A stretch of 64,000 nucleotides of DNA. It comes from Massilia arenae (lineage in GTDB: Bacteria; Pseudomonadota; Gammaproteobacteria; Burkholderiales; Burkholderiaceae_D). Positions within the stretch are counted from its first letter, which is position 1. Each line of letters starts with the position of its first letter. The notes beneath the pieces were generated by a model. That model saw only the letters and a program-made list of their open reading frames with translations. It was not told the origin of the DNA and ran no database searches. The DNA is taken from contig NZ_VPFD01000025.1 in assembly GCF_008014745.1 (NCBI RefSeq), positions 24,664 through 88,663 of the forward strand, written 5' to 3'. A program made the translations under genes and the position numbers. This document shows positions 8,610 through 18,084 of the stretch, piece after piece.

Positions 8610-10943
8610 ATGAAAGAGAAACAAGCAGCGTCCTCTTCTTCCTCGAAGTTCAGCCCCAAACGCCTGGTCCTGATGGCCGTCGCCGGCCTGTTCGGCCTGG
8701 GCGCCATCGGCGTGCTGGTGCTCGTGTTCGCCCTCGCGATGGCCTACCCGAACCTGCCGGCGCTGGACACGATCACCGACTACCGGCCCAAGATGCCGCT
8801 GCGTATCTTTACAGCCGATAACGTCCTGATCGGCGAGTTCGGCGAGGAACGCCGCACCCTGGTCCACTTCAAGGACATCCCGGACGTCATGAAGAAGGCC
8901 GTGCTGTCGATCGAGGACGACCGTTTCTACGAGCACAGCGGCATCGACTACCTGGGGATCCTGCGCGCCGCCTTCCGCAACGCCACCGGCGGCGCACGCC
9001 AGGGCGCCTCGACCATCACCCAGCAGGTCGCGCGCAACTTCTTCCTGTCGTCTGAGCAGACCTTCAAGCGCAAGGCCTACGAGGCCCTGCTGGCCTGGAA
9101 GATCGAGAAGAACCTGTCCAAGGACCAGATCCTCGAGCTGTACATGAACCAGATCTACCTGGGCCAGCGCGCCTTCGGCTTCCAGTCGGCGGCCCAGATC
9201 TATTTCGGCAAGGACCTGCGCGACATCACCGTGGCCGAAGCGGCCATGCTGGCCGGGCTGCCGAAGGCGCCGTCGGCCTACAATCCCGTGGTCAACCCGA
9301 CCCGCGCCAAAACGCGCCAGCAATACATCCTGCAGCGCATGCACCAGCTCGGCTATATCAACGACGCCCAGTTCGCCCAGGCGAAGGAAGAGCCGCTCAA
9401 GATCAAGACCGACAGCACCGCCTTCGGCGTGCATGCCGAGTACGTGGCCGAGATGGCGCGCCAGCTGGTCTACGAGCAGTTCAAGGAAGATACCTATACC
9501 CGCGGCCTGAACGTGTTCACCACCATCACCAAGGCCGACCAGGACGCCGCCTACCTGGCCCTGCGCCGCGGCGTGATGGACTACGAGCGCCGCCGCCCCT
9601 ACCGCGGCCCCGAATCGTTCATCGACATCCCGGGCGCCAAGCTTGACGCGGACGAGGCGATCGAGGCCGAGCTGGCGGAGCATCCGGACAGCGACAACAT
9701 CATCGCCGCCGTCGTGCTGCAGGCCTCCGCCACGCAAGTCCAGGCCACCATCGCCTCGGGCGACACGATCACCATTACCGGCCAGGGCCTGGCCTTCGCG
9801 CGCGCCTGGCTGTCCGACAAGGCGGCGCCGAACCGCCGCGTGCGCCGCGGCGCCGTGATCCGCGTGATGCAGGACGACGAGTCGAAGTGGCTGATCACGC
9901 AAATGCCGGAAGTCGAATCGGCCTTCGTGGCGGCCAATACCGAGGACGGCTCGATCCGCGCCCTGGTCGGCGGCTTCGACTTCAACCGCAACAAGTTCAA
10001 CCACGTGACGCAGGCCTGGCGCCAGCCGGGTTCCTCGTTCAAGCCCTTCATCTACTCGGCGTCGCTCGAGCGCGGCCTGTCGCCGGCGACGATCGTCAAC
10101 GACGCCCCGATCAGCTTCGATGCCGGCCAGACCGGCGGCCAGGCCTGGGAGCCGAAGAACTACGACAACAAGTATGAAGGTCCGATGACCATGCGGCGCG
10201 GCCTGACCTCGTCGAAGAACATGATCTCGATCCGCATCCTGAACAAGATCGGCGCGCGCTACGGCCAGGAATTCGCGGGCCGCTTCGGCTTCGAGCCGGA
10301 ACGCAATCCGGCCTACCTGACCCTGGCGCTGGGCGCCGGCGCCACCACGCCGCTGCAGATGGCCGGCGCCTACGCGGTATTCGCCAACGGCGGCTACCGC
10401 ATCAGCCCCTACCTGATCTCGAAGGTCACCGACAGCGACGGCAAGGTGCTGTCCGAGGCGCGCCCAGCGCGCGCCGGCGACGAGGCCAACCGCGTGATCG
10501 ACGCGCGCAACGCCTTCCTGATGGACAGCATGCTCAAGGACGTGGTGCGCTACGGCACCGCGGCCAAGGCGATGGCGCTCAAGCGCACCGACCTGGCGGG
10601 CAAGACCGGCACCACCAACGACTCGATCGACGCCTGGTTCGCCGGCTACCAGCCGAAGGTGGTGGGCATCGCCTGGATGGGCTATGACAAGCCGCGCAAC
10701 CTGGGCGCCCGCGAAACGGGCGGCGGCCTGGCGCTGCCGATCTGGATCGGCTATATGCAGAAGGCGCTCAAGGGCGAGCCGAACGTCGAGCGCGAAGTGC
10801 CGGCCGGGCTGGTGCAGTACGGGTCGGATTACTATTACGCCGAGACGCCGCCGGGCAGCGGGGTCGAGACACTGGACGTGGGGCCGCCACCGGCGCCGGA
10901 ACAGCAGAAGGAGCGTGATGCGGTGAGGAACGAGTTGTTCTAA
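8610..10943 (+). CDS. mrcA: Penicillin-binding protein 1A (bifunctional transglycosylase/transpeptidase)
   Basis: 777 aa from ATG 8610. One N-terminal membrane anchor (about 20-45). GT51 glycosyltransferase domain with catalytic Glu 102 in IEDDRFYEHSG and ASTITQQVARNFFL; an OB-like insert in the middle; transpeptidase domain with SxxK (S475-S-F-K478), SSKN and KTGTT (Lys 665). It polymerises and cross-links peptidoglycan on the periplasmic side. Monocistronic, ending at a palindromic REP pair. Next to pilM as in many betaproteobacteria, where pilus genes lie divergent to ponA/mrcA. Confidence 0.96.
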   Translation: MKEKQAASSSSSKFSPKRLVLMAVAGLFGLGAIGVLVLVFALAMAYPNLPALDTITDYRPKMPLRIFTADNVLIGEFGEERRTLVHFKDIPDVMKKAVLSIEDDRFYEHSGIDYLGILRAAFRNATGGARQGASTITQQVARNFFLSSEQTFKRKAYEALLAWKIEKNLSKDQILELYMNQIYLGQRAFGFQSAAQIYFGKDLRDITVAEAAMLAGLPKAPSAYNPVVNPTRAKTRQQYILQRMHQLGYINDAQFAQAKEEPLKIKTDSTAFGVHAEYVAEMARQLVYEQFKEDTYTRGLNVFTTITKADQDAAYLALRRGVMDYERRRPYRGPESFIDIPGAKLDADEAIEAELAEHPDSDNIIAAVVLQASATQVQATIASGDTITITGQGLAFARAWLSDKAAPNRRVRRGAVIRVMQDDESKWLITQMPEVESAFVAANTEDGSIRALVGGFDFNRNKFNHVTQAWRQPGSSFKPFIYSASLERGLSPATIVNDAPISFDAGQTGGQAWEPKNYDNKYEGPMTMRRGLTSSKNMISIRILNKIGARYGQEFAGRFGFEPERNPAYLTLALGAGATTPLQMAGAYAVFANGGYRISPYLISKVTDSDGKVLSEARPARAGDEANRVIDARNAFLMDSMLKDVVRYGTAAKAMALKRTDLAGKTGTTNDSIDAWFAGYQPKVVGIAWMGYDKPRNLGARETGGGLALPIWIGYMQKALKGEPNVEREVPAGLVQYGSDYYYAETPPGSGVETLDVGPPPAPEQQKERDAVRNELF

Positions 10944-10965
10944 GCAAATTCGTTAGCCTTAAAAC

Positions 10966-11069
10966 CGTCGTCCCCGCGAAGGCGGGGACCCAAGTCCTCC
11001 GCTCTGCCATTACGTTTGAAGTAAGTGGTATGCAGGCAAGCTTGGGTCCCCGCCTTCGCGGGGACGACG
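10966..11069. repeat. REP-type inverted pair (29-bp arms), bidirectional terminator between mrcA and cyaY
   Basis: Arm 10966-10994 is a perfect inverted copy of 11041-11069, spaced by 46 bp. Each arm is itself a hairpin, with core GTCCCCGC-4 nt-GCGGGGAC. The right arm is followed by GTTTTT on plus and the left arm is bordered by a T-run on minus, so the pair can end both convergent transcripts. A related pair lies at 34132-34210 and a degenerate core (CGCGAAGGCGGGG) near 17986-18000. Confidence 0.8.
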
Positions 11070-11082
11070 TTTTTCAGCTAAC

Positions 11083-11106
11083 AAAAAAAGGGAGCCTCAG
11101 GCTCCC
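11083..11106 (-). terminator. Intrinsic terminator of cyaY
   Basis: GGGAGCC-loop-GGCTCCC stem (11090-11106) followed on the minus strand by seven T. Lies 10 bp after the cyaY stop. Confidence 0.85.
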
Positions 11107-11116
11107 CGGCATCAAA

Positions 11117-11446
11117 TCAAACCAGAGAAACCTGCGCCCCGCCCTGCTCGCCCGCATACTGCGACAGCGACGCAAAGAACTCGCTGTCATCGCGCGTATT
11201 GCGCCATTCGTCGCCCACGCGCTTGTAGTGGTAGCCGCCCGAGCGTGCCGCCACCCACATCTCCTGCAACGGCGCCTGGCTGTTGACGATGATCTTGGAG
11301 CCGTTGTCGATGAACTCGATCTCCAGCACATTGCCGCTGCGCTTGCATTCGACGTCGATCACGTCCTCGTCGTTCAGGCGGTCGAAGGCTTCCTCGATCT
11401 GCTTGAGGGTCAGGTCGGCAAGGTCCAAAAATTCGGTTTCGGTCAT
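11117..11446 (-). CDS. cyaY: Iron-sulfur cluster assembly protein CyaY (bacterial frataxin)
   Basis: 109 aa. N-terminal acidic helix (TETEFLDLADLTLKQIEEAFD) with D/E residues for iron binding, then the frataxin sheet (LEIEFIDNGSKIIVNSQAPLQEMWVAARSGGYHY). Modulates iron delivery to the IscS/IscU machinery. ATG 11446 is preferred over the in-frame 11458 because GGAG lies six bases ahead and the resulting length fits the family (106-110 aa). Divergent from the lipoprotein-lysA unit. Confidence 0.95.
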   Translation of the reverse strand: MTETEFLDLADLTLKQIEEAFDRLNDEDVIDVECKRSGNVLEIEFIDNGSKIIVNSQAPLQEMWVAARSGGYHYKRVGDEWRNTRDDSEFFASLSQYAGEQGGAQVSLV

Positions 11447-11487
11447 GCTACACTCCAAAATCTGCTAATTAAACCGTGATTCTAATC

Positions 11488-11679
11488 GTGAAGTCCTCTC
11501 TTGCGCTTCTCCCGGCTGCTGTTTTGCTTGCCGCCCTGTCTGGCTGCGGCCAGACCGGCGACCTGTACATGCCGACGCCGCCCACCCGGCCCGTAGCGGC
11601 GCCGCCCGTAGCCCCGGTCGACCAGCCAGCCCAGCCCGTCCCTTCGAACAACGCCTCCACGCCCGCACCGCACCGCTAA
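11488..11679 (+). CDS. lptM: Small lipoprotein of the LptM/YifL type
   Basis: 63 aa from GTG 11488 (GTG 11476 is an alternative). Signal peptide with lipobox LSGC, then GQTGDLYMP, the short conserved stretch of LptM (YifL), followed by a Pro/Ala/Val-rich tail. In E. coli LptM helps LptD oxidation and assembly. Its TAA overlaps the lysA ATG (TAATG), and the lptM-lysA pairing with cyaY opposite is a familiar proteobacterial arrangement. Confidence 0.8.
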   Translation: MKSSLALLPAAVLLAALSGCGQTGDLYMPTPPTRPVAAPPVAPVDQPAQPVPSNNASTPAPHR

Positions 11680-12956
11680 TGTCCTATTTTTCGCACCAAG
11701 ACGGCGTCCTGCACGCCGAGAACGTTTCGCTGTCCGCCATCGCGGAACAATTCGGCACGCCGACCTACGTCTATTCGAAAGCCGCCCTGCTCGACAACTT
11801 CGCCGCCTACCAAGACGCCTGCCAGGGCCGCGACGCCCTGGTCTGCTATGCGATGAAGGCCAACTCGAACCTGGCCGTGCTCGACCTGCTGGCGCGCCAG
11901 GGTGCGGGCTTCGACATCGTCTCGGGCGGCGAACTGCTGCGCGTGATCGCGGCCGGCGGCGACCCGGGCAAGACCATCTTCTCGGGCGTCGGCAAGACCG
12001 TCGACGAGATGCAGCTTGCGCTGGAAAAAGGCATTTTGTGTTTTAACGTCGAATCGATCCCCGAACTGCACCGCCTGAACGAGGTCGCCGGCAAGCTCGG
12101 CATGCGTGCTCCGGTCTCGCTGCGGGTGAACCCGAACGTCGACGCCAAGACCCACCCGTATATTGCGACCGGCCTGAAAGCCAACAAGTTCGGCGTGGCC
12201 TTCGACGAGGCGCTGGACACCTACCGCACCGCCGCCAGCCTGCCGCACCTGGACGTGGTCGGCATCGACTGCCATATCGGCTCGCAGCTGCTGGACGACG
12301 CCCCGCTGCTCGAAGCCCTCGATAAACTGATCGAGCTGATCGATACCCTGGACGCCGAGGGCATCCACCTGCACCACCTGGACATCGGCGGCGGCATCGG
12401 CGTCGACTACGGCGTGGCCGGCGACAAGCCGTCGGTGCCGGTGGGCGACTATCTGGGCCGCCTGTTCGCGCGCATCGACGCCTGGGGCGCGGCAAAACAA
12501 GGCGGCCGGCCGATCAAGGTGATCTTCGAGCCGGGCCGCTCGATCGTGGCCAATGCCGGCGTGCTGCTGACGAAGACCGAATTCCTCAAGCCCGGCGCCG
12601 AGAAGAACTTCTGCATCGTCGACGCCGCGATGAACGACCTGATGCGCCCGACCCTGTATCAGGCCTGGATGGGCGTGCAGCCGGTGACCCCGCGCGACGG
12701 TGAAAAACTGGTGTGGGATATCGTCGGCCCGGTGTGCGAGTCGGGCGACTGGCTGGCGCGCGAACGCGAGCTGGCGGTGGAACAGGGCGACCTGCTGGCC
12801 ATCATGACGGCCGGCGCCTATGGCATGACGATGGCGTCGAACTACAACACCCGCGGCCGCGCGGCCGAGGTGATCGTCGATGGCGAGGTCACCCATCTGG
12901 TGCGGCGGCGCGAGACACCGGCCGAGGTGTTCGCACTCGAAACCATGATCAAATAA
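11679..12956 (+). CDS. lysA: Diaminopimelate decarboxylase
   Basis: 425 aa, fold-III PLP decarboxylase. PLP lysine is K60 in VCYAMKAN; glycine loop GGGIGVDY; EPGRSIVANAG; catalytic GPVCESGDW near the C-terminal domain. Converts meso-diaminopimelate to lysine, the last step of lysine synthesis. Translationally coupled to the LptM-like gene and followed by a terminator. Confidence 0.97.
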   Translation: MSYFSHQDGVLHAENVSLSAIAEQFGTPTYVYSKAALLDNFAAYQDACQGRDALVCYAMKANSNLAVLDLLARQGAGFDIVSGGELLRVIAAGGDPGKTIFSGVGKTVDEMQLALEKGILCFNVESIPELHRLNEVAGKLGMRAPVSLRVNPNVDAKTHPYIATGLKANKFGVAFDEALDTYRTAASLPHLDVVGIDCHIGSQLLDDAPLLEALDKLIELIDTLDAEGIHLHHLDIGGGIGVDYGVAGDKPSVPVGDYLGRLFARIDAWGAAKQGGRPIKVIFEPGRSIVANAGVLLTKTEFLKPGAEKNFCIVDAAMNDLMRPTLYQAWMGVQPVTPRDGEKLVWDIVGPVCESGDWLARERELAVEQGDLLAIMTAGAYGMTMASNYNTRGRAAEVIVDGEVTHLVRRRETPAEVFALETMIK

Positions 12957-12961
12957 AAACA

Positions 12962-12984
12962 GGCCCGCGCAATGCGGGCCTTTT
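12962..12984 (+). terminator. Terminator shared by convergent lysA and msrQ
   Basis: GGCCCGC-GCAAT-GCGGGCC stem then TTTT on plus; AAAAAC on the other side gives a short T-run for minus transcripts of msrQ, whose stop is 12990. Confidence 0.8.
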
Positions 12985-12989
12985 CAATT

Positions 12990-13613
12990 TTAGGCGCGCA
13001 CGGTTTGTGGTTTGCGCCTGACATGCCAGAACACCCGCAGCGCCAGCAGCACGGCCACGATGGCGCCGAACAGGATCGGCTGCGCAAAGTCGCTCTTGCC
13101 CTCTTTCATCCACCAGTAGTGCAGGATCGCCAGCGGACCGATCACATAGATCAGCCGGTGCAGCCATTGCCAGCGCTTGCCGCCCAGGCGCTTGATCATC
13201 GCATTGGTCGAGGTGGCCGCCAGCGGGATCAGGAGCACGAAGGCGATGAAGCCGACCAGGATGAACGGCCGTTTCACCACATCCGCCAGCATCGCGGCGA
13301 CGTCGAAGAAATGGTCGAACCACAGGAAGGCGATGAAGTGCACCAGCGCATAGAAGAAGGTGAACAGTCCCACCATGCGCCGCAGCTTCACCAGCCAGTT
13401 CCAGCCCGTCAGGCGCCGCAGCGGCGTGACCGCCAGCGTGATGCACAGGAAGTACAGCGCCCATTCGCCGCTGATCCCGGTGATTTCCGCCAGCGGATCG
13501 GTAAAGGCGCCGCTCGCCGTCCCCCACACCAGGCGCGCGAAGGGCAGCAGCGAGAGGACAAAAACGGCCGCTTTTACCCACCCGATCTGCTTATTGGAAA
13601 GCTGCAACGCCAT
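12990..13613 (-). CDS. msrQ: Heme-binding membrane subunit MsrQ of the periplasmic methionine sulfoxide reductase
   Basis: 207 aa, about six membrane helices. Conserved RLTGWNWLVKLRRMVGLFTFFYALVHF and KRWQWLHRLIYVIGPLAILHYWW regions contain the heme-ligand His residues. Passes electrons from the quinone/flavin pool to MsrP. ATG overlaps the msrP stop by one base (TGATG). Confidence 0.95.
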   Translation of the reverse strand: MALQLSNKQIGWVKAAVFVLSLLPFARLVWGTASGAFTDPLAEITGISGEWALYFLCITLAVTPLRRLTGWNWLVKLRRMVGLFTFFYALVHFIAFLWFDHFFDVAAMLADVVKRPFILVGFIAFVLLIPLAATSTNAMIKRLGGKRWQWLHRLIYVIGPLAILHYWWMKEGKSDFAQPILFGAIVAVLLALRVFWHVRRKPQTVRA

Positions 13614-14593
13614 CAGTAATAGCGTTTCAGGTCCATGCCGGTGTACAGCGAGGCGACCTGGTCATAGCCGTTGAACATGAGCGTCTTGCGCTTCGGCTGG
13701 AACAGGCCGGTCTCGCCGATGCGGCGTTCGCTCGCCTGCGACCAGCGCGGATGGTCGACGTTCGGGTTCACGTTCGAATAGAAGCCGTATTCGCGCGGCG
13801 CCGAATCGTTCCAGGCGGTGCGCGGCTGGCGACTCGTCAGGCGGATACGCACGATCGACTTGGCCGACTTGAAACCGTATTTCCAGGGCACGACCAGGCG
13901 CACCGGGGCGCCGTTCTGGTTCGGCAGCACCTGGCCGTACATGCCCATGCCCAGGAGGGTGAGCGGGTGCATGGCTTCGTCGATGCGCAAGCCCTCGACA
14001 TATGGCCAGTCGAGCACGCCGCTGCGTAGTCCCGGCATCTGCTTGCGGTCGGCCAGGGTGGTGAATTCGACGAATTTTGCGTTGCCGGTCGGCTCGACCT
14101 GCTTGAGCAGGTTCGACAGCGAATAGCCGATCCAGGGAATGACCATCGACCAGCCTTCGACGCAACGCAGGCGGTAGATACGTTCCTCGAGCGGGGCCAG
14201 CTTGAGCAGGCCGTCGATGTCGAGCGTGAGCGGCTTGTTGACCTCGCCCTCGATGCGCACGGTCCAGGGACGCGTGACCAGCGTATGCGCGTTCTTGGCG
14301 GGATCGTCCTTGTCGAGGCCGAACTCGTAGAAATTGTTGTAGCCGGCAGCGTCCTTGAACGGGGTCTGCTTCTCGTCGGTGGACAGCGCCACGTTGGCGC
14401 GCGCCGCCAGCTTCTGGGCGGGTGCGGCCTGGGCGAAGGCTTCGCGGTTGGCCATCTCCCACACGCCGCCGCCGACTGCCGCCGTGGCCGCCATGCGGGC
14501 GATGAATTGACGCCGCCCGGTATAGACCTCTTGCGGCGTGATTTCGGATGGGAACGGAAGATCGAGTCCGTTGGGATGACGTTTGAACAGCAT
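13613..14593 (-). CDS. msrP: Periplasmic methionine sulfoxide reductase, molybdopterin subunit MsrP
   Basis: 326 aa from ATG 14593 (an upstream GTG 14623 has no better support). Twin-arginine motif GRRQFIARMA (27-36) and a hydrophobic stretch direct folded export by Tat. Cys 144 in RLRCVEGWSM is the molybdenum ligand. Repairs oxidised methionines in envelope proteins; operon with msrQ. Confidence 0.95.
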   Translation of the reverse strand: MLFKRHPNGLDLPFPSEITPQEVYTGRRQFIARMAATAAVGGGVWEMANREAFAQAAPAQKLAARANVALSTDEKQTPFKDAAGYNNFYEFGLDKDDPAKNAHTLVTRPWTVRIEGEVNKPLTLDIDGLLKLAPLEERIYRLRCVEGWSMVIPWIGYSLSNLLKQVEPTGNAKFVEFTTLADRKQMPGLRSGVLDWPYVEGLRIDEAMHPLTLLGMGMYGQVLPNQNGAPVRLVVPWKYGFKSAKSIVRIRLTSRQPRTAWNDSAPREYGFYSNVNPNVDHPRWSQASERRIGETGLFQPKRKTLMFNGYDQVASLYTGMDLKRYY

Positions 14594-14667
14594 GGCTGGC
14601 CCCGCGAGCTTAAGAGTCTTCACATTACACGAAGTTCCCTTAAGCCAGCGTTAGGCCACCAACACAG

Positions 14668-15846
14668 TTAGAGCTCGCCGTAGGAGTGCAAGCCAGACAG
14701 GAACATATTGACGCCCAGGAAGGCGAAGGTGGTCACCAGCAGGCCCACCAGCGCCCACCAGGCCGCCACGCGACCGCGCAGGCCGGTCATCAGGCGCATG
14801 TGCAGCCAGGCCGCGTAGTTGAGCCAGACGATCAGGGCCCAGGTCTCTTTCGGGTCCCACGACCAGTAGCCGCCCCAGGCCTCGGCCGCCCACAGGGCGC
14901 CCAGGATGGTCGCGACGGTAAAGAACGCGAAGCCGACCGAGATCGACTTGTACATCACGTCGTCGAGCACCTCGAACGACGGCAGGCGGTCGGCCAGGAT
15001 GCCGTGCGACTTGAGCAGGTAGGCGGTGGCGACCATCGCCGCCAGGGCGAAGGTGCCGTAGCCGATGAAGTTCGCCGGCACGTGGATCTTCATCCACCAG
15101 CTCTGCAGCGCCGGGACCAGCGGCTGGATCTGGGCGGCGTCGCGCGACACCGTGTACCACAGCAGGAAGGCGACCGCGGCGGCGATGATCAGCATCACGA
15201 ACGGACCCAGCTGGCGGGTGGCGTAGTGTTCTTCGTAGTACAGGTGGAACATCGCGGTGATGATCGCGAACAGGATGAATACTTCGTACAGGTTCGACAC
15301 CGGGATGTGGCCGACGTCCGGACCGATCAGGTAGCTTTCGTACCAGCGCACCATCATGCCGACCGAGCCGATCACGATCGCGGCCCAGCACAGGTTGGCG
15401 CCGACATTGCCGCCGAACTTGCCGCGGCTGAACAGGCCGACCCAGTAGAACACGGTCGAGAACATGAACAGCGCGCTCATCCACAGGATGGCCGAACCGC
15501 TCGACAGCATGTATTTGAGGAAGAATTTCTGCTCAGCCGCCGCCAGGTTGCCGTCGTACATCGAGATCGCGCCCAGCGACAGCACGCCGACCAGCGGGAA
15601 CAGCCAGCGCATCGGCTTCCAGTACCAGCCCAGCGCCGCGAATACCGGCGCGGTACAGATCAGGATCGCCTCTTCATAGATGTCCATGAAATGGCCGTAC
15701 TGGATTTGCGCGTACAGGGCCGCGGCCAGCAGCGCGATGCCGTACAGCCAGTCGGCCGCGGTCAGGCGGCGGAAGTAGCCGACCTTTTCCTGGTATTTGT
15801 CGGTCGAGCGCGCCGGGGCGCTGTTTTTCGTTTGGGACAGTTCCAT
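14668..15846 (-). CDS. ccsB: Cytochrome c biogenesis protein CcsB/CcsA (System II, WWD-domain subunit)
   Basis: 392 aa from ATG 15846; GGAG lies six bases upstream, which favours it over the adjacent ATG 15849. About eight membrane helices and the tryptophan-rich heme-handling segment WGGYWSWDPKETWALIVWL, with conserved His residues near it. Together with ResB forms the System II heme export/cytochrome c synthetase. Follows resB by about 20 bp. Confidence 0.95.
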   Translation of the reverse strand: MELSQTKNSAPARSTDKYQEKVGYFRRLTAADWLYGIALLAAALYAQIQYGHFMDIYEEAILICTAPVFAALGWYWKPMRWLFPLVGVLSLGAISMYDGNLAAAEQKFFLKYMLSSGSAILWMSALFMFSTVFYWVGLFSRGKFGGNVGANLCWAAIVIGSVGMMVRWYESYLIGPDVGHIPVSNLYEVFILFAIITAMFHLYYEEHYATRQLGPFVMLIIAAAVAFLLWYTVSRDAAQIQPLVPALQSWWMKIHVPANFIGYGTFALAAMVATAYLLKSHGILADRLPSFEVLDDVMYKSISVGFAFFTVATILGALWAAEAWGGYWSWDPKETWALIVWLNYAAWLHMRLMTGLRGRVAAWWALVGLLVTTFAFLGVNMFLSGLHSYGEL

Positions 15847-15870
15847 CATTTTCTCCAGATCGTCGCCAGC

Positions 15871-17964
15871 TTACGCCGGTTGCGGCAGCTTGACCGACAA
15901 TTCTTCGTATTCACGCTCGAAATCGAGTGTCTTGCGCTGGGTGCTCATCGCCATCAGGGCCTCGGCCCCTCCATCTACGTCGCGCACCCAGATCCAGACG
16001 CGGCGCTCGCGAATATAGAACATCGCGAACACGCCCAGCGTGAGCAGCAGGCAGCCGAAGTAGACCACATTCTTGCCCGGCGAACGCGTCATCTGCAGCA
16101 CCGACGCTTTTACTTCGGTGAAATCGTCCAGCTGCAAATAGACCGGGGCGCCGTACAGGAAGCTGTCCGACAAGGCATTGGTGGCCAGTTGCAGGAAGCG
16201 ACCGTTCTCGTCGGTCGGCTTGGCGGCGGCGTCGCCGTTCTTCTCGCGCGCCACCTGCCACAACTCCCACAACGCGCCGTTGAGCATCTTCATGAAGATG
16301 CCGGCCGCCTTTTCCTGCTCGGCCTGCGGGATCTGTTCCAAAAAGCGGGCCACGCCGACGAAACCGCCGCGGCCGTCGCCGCCGGCGAAGATGTCGAGCG
16401 TGCGCGCGGCCGAATCCTTCAATTGGCCGGAAAGCAGCCCGCCGCCGCGCTGTTCCGCGCTCAGCGCGCGGCTGGCGTAGCGGGCGGCCGCCTCCTGGCG
16501 CGCGACCGGATCGGACAGCGCCGCGCGCAGGCGCATCCAGTCGCCTACGCCGTAGCGCTCGTCGGACGGGATGCGCAGGAAGCTGAAATTCTCGGACGGG
16601 TTCGAGCGCACGCCGGCCAGGTAGACCTGGGCGCCTTCGAGGGTCAGCGGCTGCATGTAGTTCATGTACTCGCGCGCCTGGCCCGTGTGGTCGCGCAGCT
16701 TGTATTGCACGCTGGGGCCGACGTTTTTCAGGTCCTTGTTGGCGTCCGGATCGGCCGCCGCGCCGGAGGCCTTGCCCAGCGTGGCCGACAACTGCGCATT
16801 GAAGCCGATGTTCTTGCCCACCGCGCGCGCATCGTTGCCCTGGGCGACGTTCTCGACGTTGAAGGGGCGGAAGCCCGACCACTCGACGGCATAGCTGTCC
16901 TTACCGAACTTGAGCTCGGTCGCGCCATTGACTTCACCTTCGATCGGGAAGCTGGCCGCGCTGGCGCCCGTCATCGGGAAGCCGGTCAGCCGGAGCTTGC
17001 TGCCGCCATCGTCGAAGCTCGACTGGTAGACGGCGATGCCCTTGTAGATCAGCGGATGGTTGACCTTGATCGTGGATTCGAATTTATGGCCGTTCTCCAG
17101 GTCGTGCACCACGACGTCGCTGGCGAACAGCTTGGGCATGCCGGTCGAATAGAACTCGATGTGGAATTTCTTGAGTTCGATCCCGAACGGCAATTCCTGC
17201 ACCAGCACGCCGGACGGCTGGTTCAGGATCGCGGTATGGCTGGTCTGGCCCTCGGCGATCGCAGTATTGCCGCGGAAGCTGGGATTGCCCGTGCCCAGGC
17301 GATGCTGGGCCGGGATCTCGGCGATCACGCCGCTACCGGTGAAGGGCGTTTTGCCGAAGAACCATTGTTGGACGCGCACGGGGAGTTCCGAATCCAGCAT
17401 GCCGCCCAGCAGGATCACGATGATCGAGCTATGCGCGAAGATATAGCCGAACTTGTTGCCGGCGCCCTTCTTGGCCGACACCAGGATGGCCTGGTCTTTT
17501 TCCACGATCTTGGTGGCATAGCCGGCGTGGCGCAGGCGCAGGGCGCTTTGCTCGGCCAGCGCGGCGCGCGCCAGCGGCGCCTGCCATTCAGCCTTGTGGT
17601 GGAAATTACGCAGCGAGTCGACACGCACGTTTTCGCGCCAGCTGCGCATATCGCGCAGCATCTTGGGCGTGTTGCGCACCACGCACAGCGCGGTCGAGAC
17701 GATCAGCACCACCAGGATGACCAGGAACCACCAGCTCGAATAGACGTTGTACAGGCCGAGCCTGTCGAAAATCTCGAACCAGAACGGCCCGAACTGGTTC
17801 ACGTAATTGGGCATCGGCTCGTTCTGCTTGAGCACGGTGCCAATGACGGAGGCGATGGAGATGATGGTGAGCAGGCTGATCGCGAAGCGCATCGACGAGA
17901 TCAGCTCGACCGCCTCGGCCAGACAGCGGCGGCGGGTATTCAGTTCAATTCCGGTGGTACTCAT
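15871..17964 (-). CDS. resB: Cytochrome c biogenesis protein ResB (Ccs1)
   Basis: 697 aa. Four membrane helices (about 30-50, 75-95, 175-195 and one near 640-660) flank a large periplasmic domain. LISSMRFAISLLTIISIASVIGTVL and HKFESTIKVNHPLIYKGIAVYQSSFDDGGS are ResB hallmarks. Partner of the downstream ccsB product in attaching heme to apocytochrome c; the c-type cytochrome encoded just upstream is a natural client. Confidence 0.95.
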   Translation of the reverse strand: MSTTGIELNTRRRCLAEAVELISSMRFAISLLTIISIASVIGTVLKQNEPMPNYVNQFGPFWFEIFDRLGLYNVYSSWWFLVILVVLIVSTALCVVRNTPKMLRDMRSWRENVRVDSLRNFHHKAEWQAPLARAALAEQSALRLRHAGYATKIVEKDQAILVSAKKGAGNKFGYIFAHSSIIVILLGGMLDSELPVRVQQWFFGKTPFTGSGVIAEIPAQHRLGTGNPSFRGNTAIAEGQTSHTAILNQPSGVLVQELPFGIELKKFHIEFYSTGMPKLFASDVVVHDLENGHKFESTIKVNHPLIYKGIAVYQSSFDDGGSKLRLTGFPMTGASAASFPIEGEVNGATELKFGKDSYAVEWSGFRPFNVENVAQGNDARAVGKNIGFNAQLSATLGKASGAAADPDANKDLKNVGPSVQYKLRDHTGQAREYMNYMQPLTLEGAQVYLAGVRSNPSENFSFLRIPSDERYGVGDWMRLRAALSDPVARQEAAARYASRALSAEQRGGGLLSGQLKDSAARTLDIFAGGDGRGGFVGVARFLEQIPQAEQEKAAGIFMKMLNGALWELWQVAREKNGDAAAKPTDENGRFLQLATNALSDSFLYGAPVYLQLDDFTEVKASVLQMTRSPGKNVVYFGCLLLTLGVFAMFYIRERRVWIWVRDVDGGAEALMAMSTQRKTLDFEREYEELSVKLPQPA

Positions 17965-18008
17965 ACTCTACAACTTTCATCCTGCGCGAAGGCGGGGCCC
18001 GCGCGTGG

Positions 18009-18040
18009 AAAAAAGGGCGTCAGCTCGATGCTGCCGCCCT
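18009..18040 (-). terminator. Intrinsic terminator after the cytochrome c4 gene
   Basis: AGGGCG...CGCCCT outer stem with CAGC/GCTG inner stem and one mismatch, then TTTTTT on minus. Suggests resB-ccsB is transcribed separately from the cytochrome gene, unless it reads through. A degenerate REP core sits just beside it (17986-18000). Confidence 0.65.
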
Positions 18041-18084
18041 CTTCCGTTCATCTCATGCTCATGCGTAGCGCTAAAGCGACACTT

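Noticed and set aside
10966..11069. CRISPR-like repeat
   Set aside because: Only two arms, inverted rather than direct, with no regular spacers.
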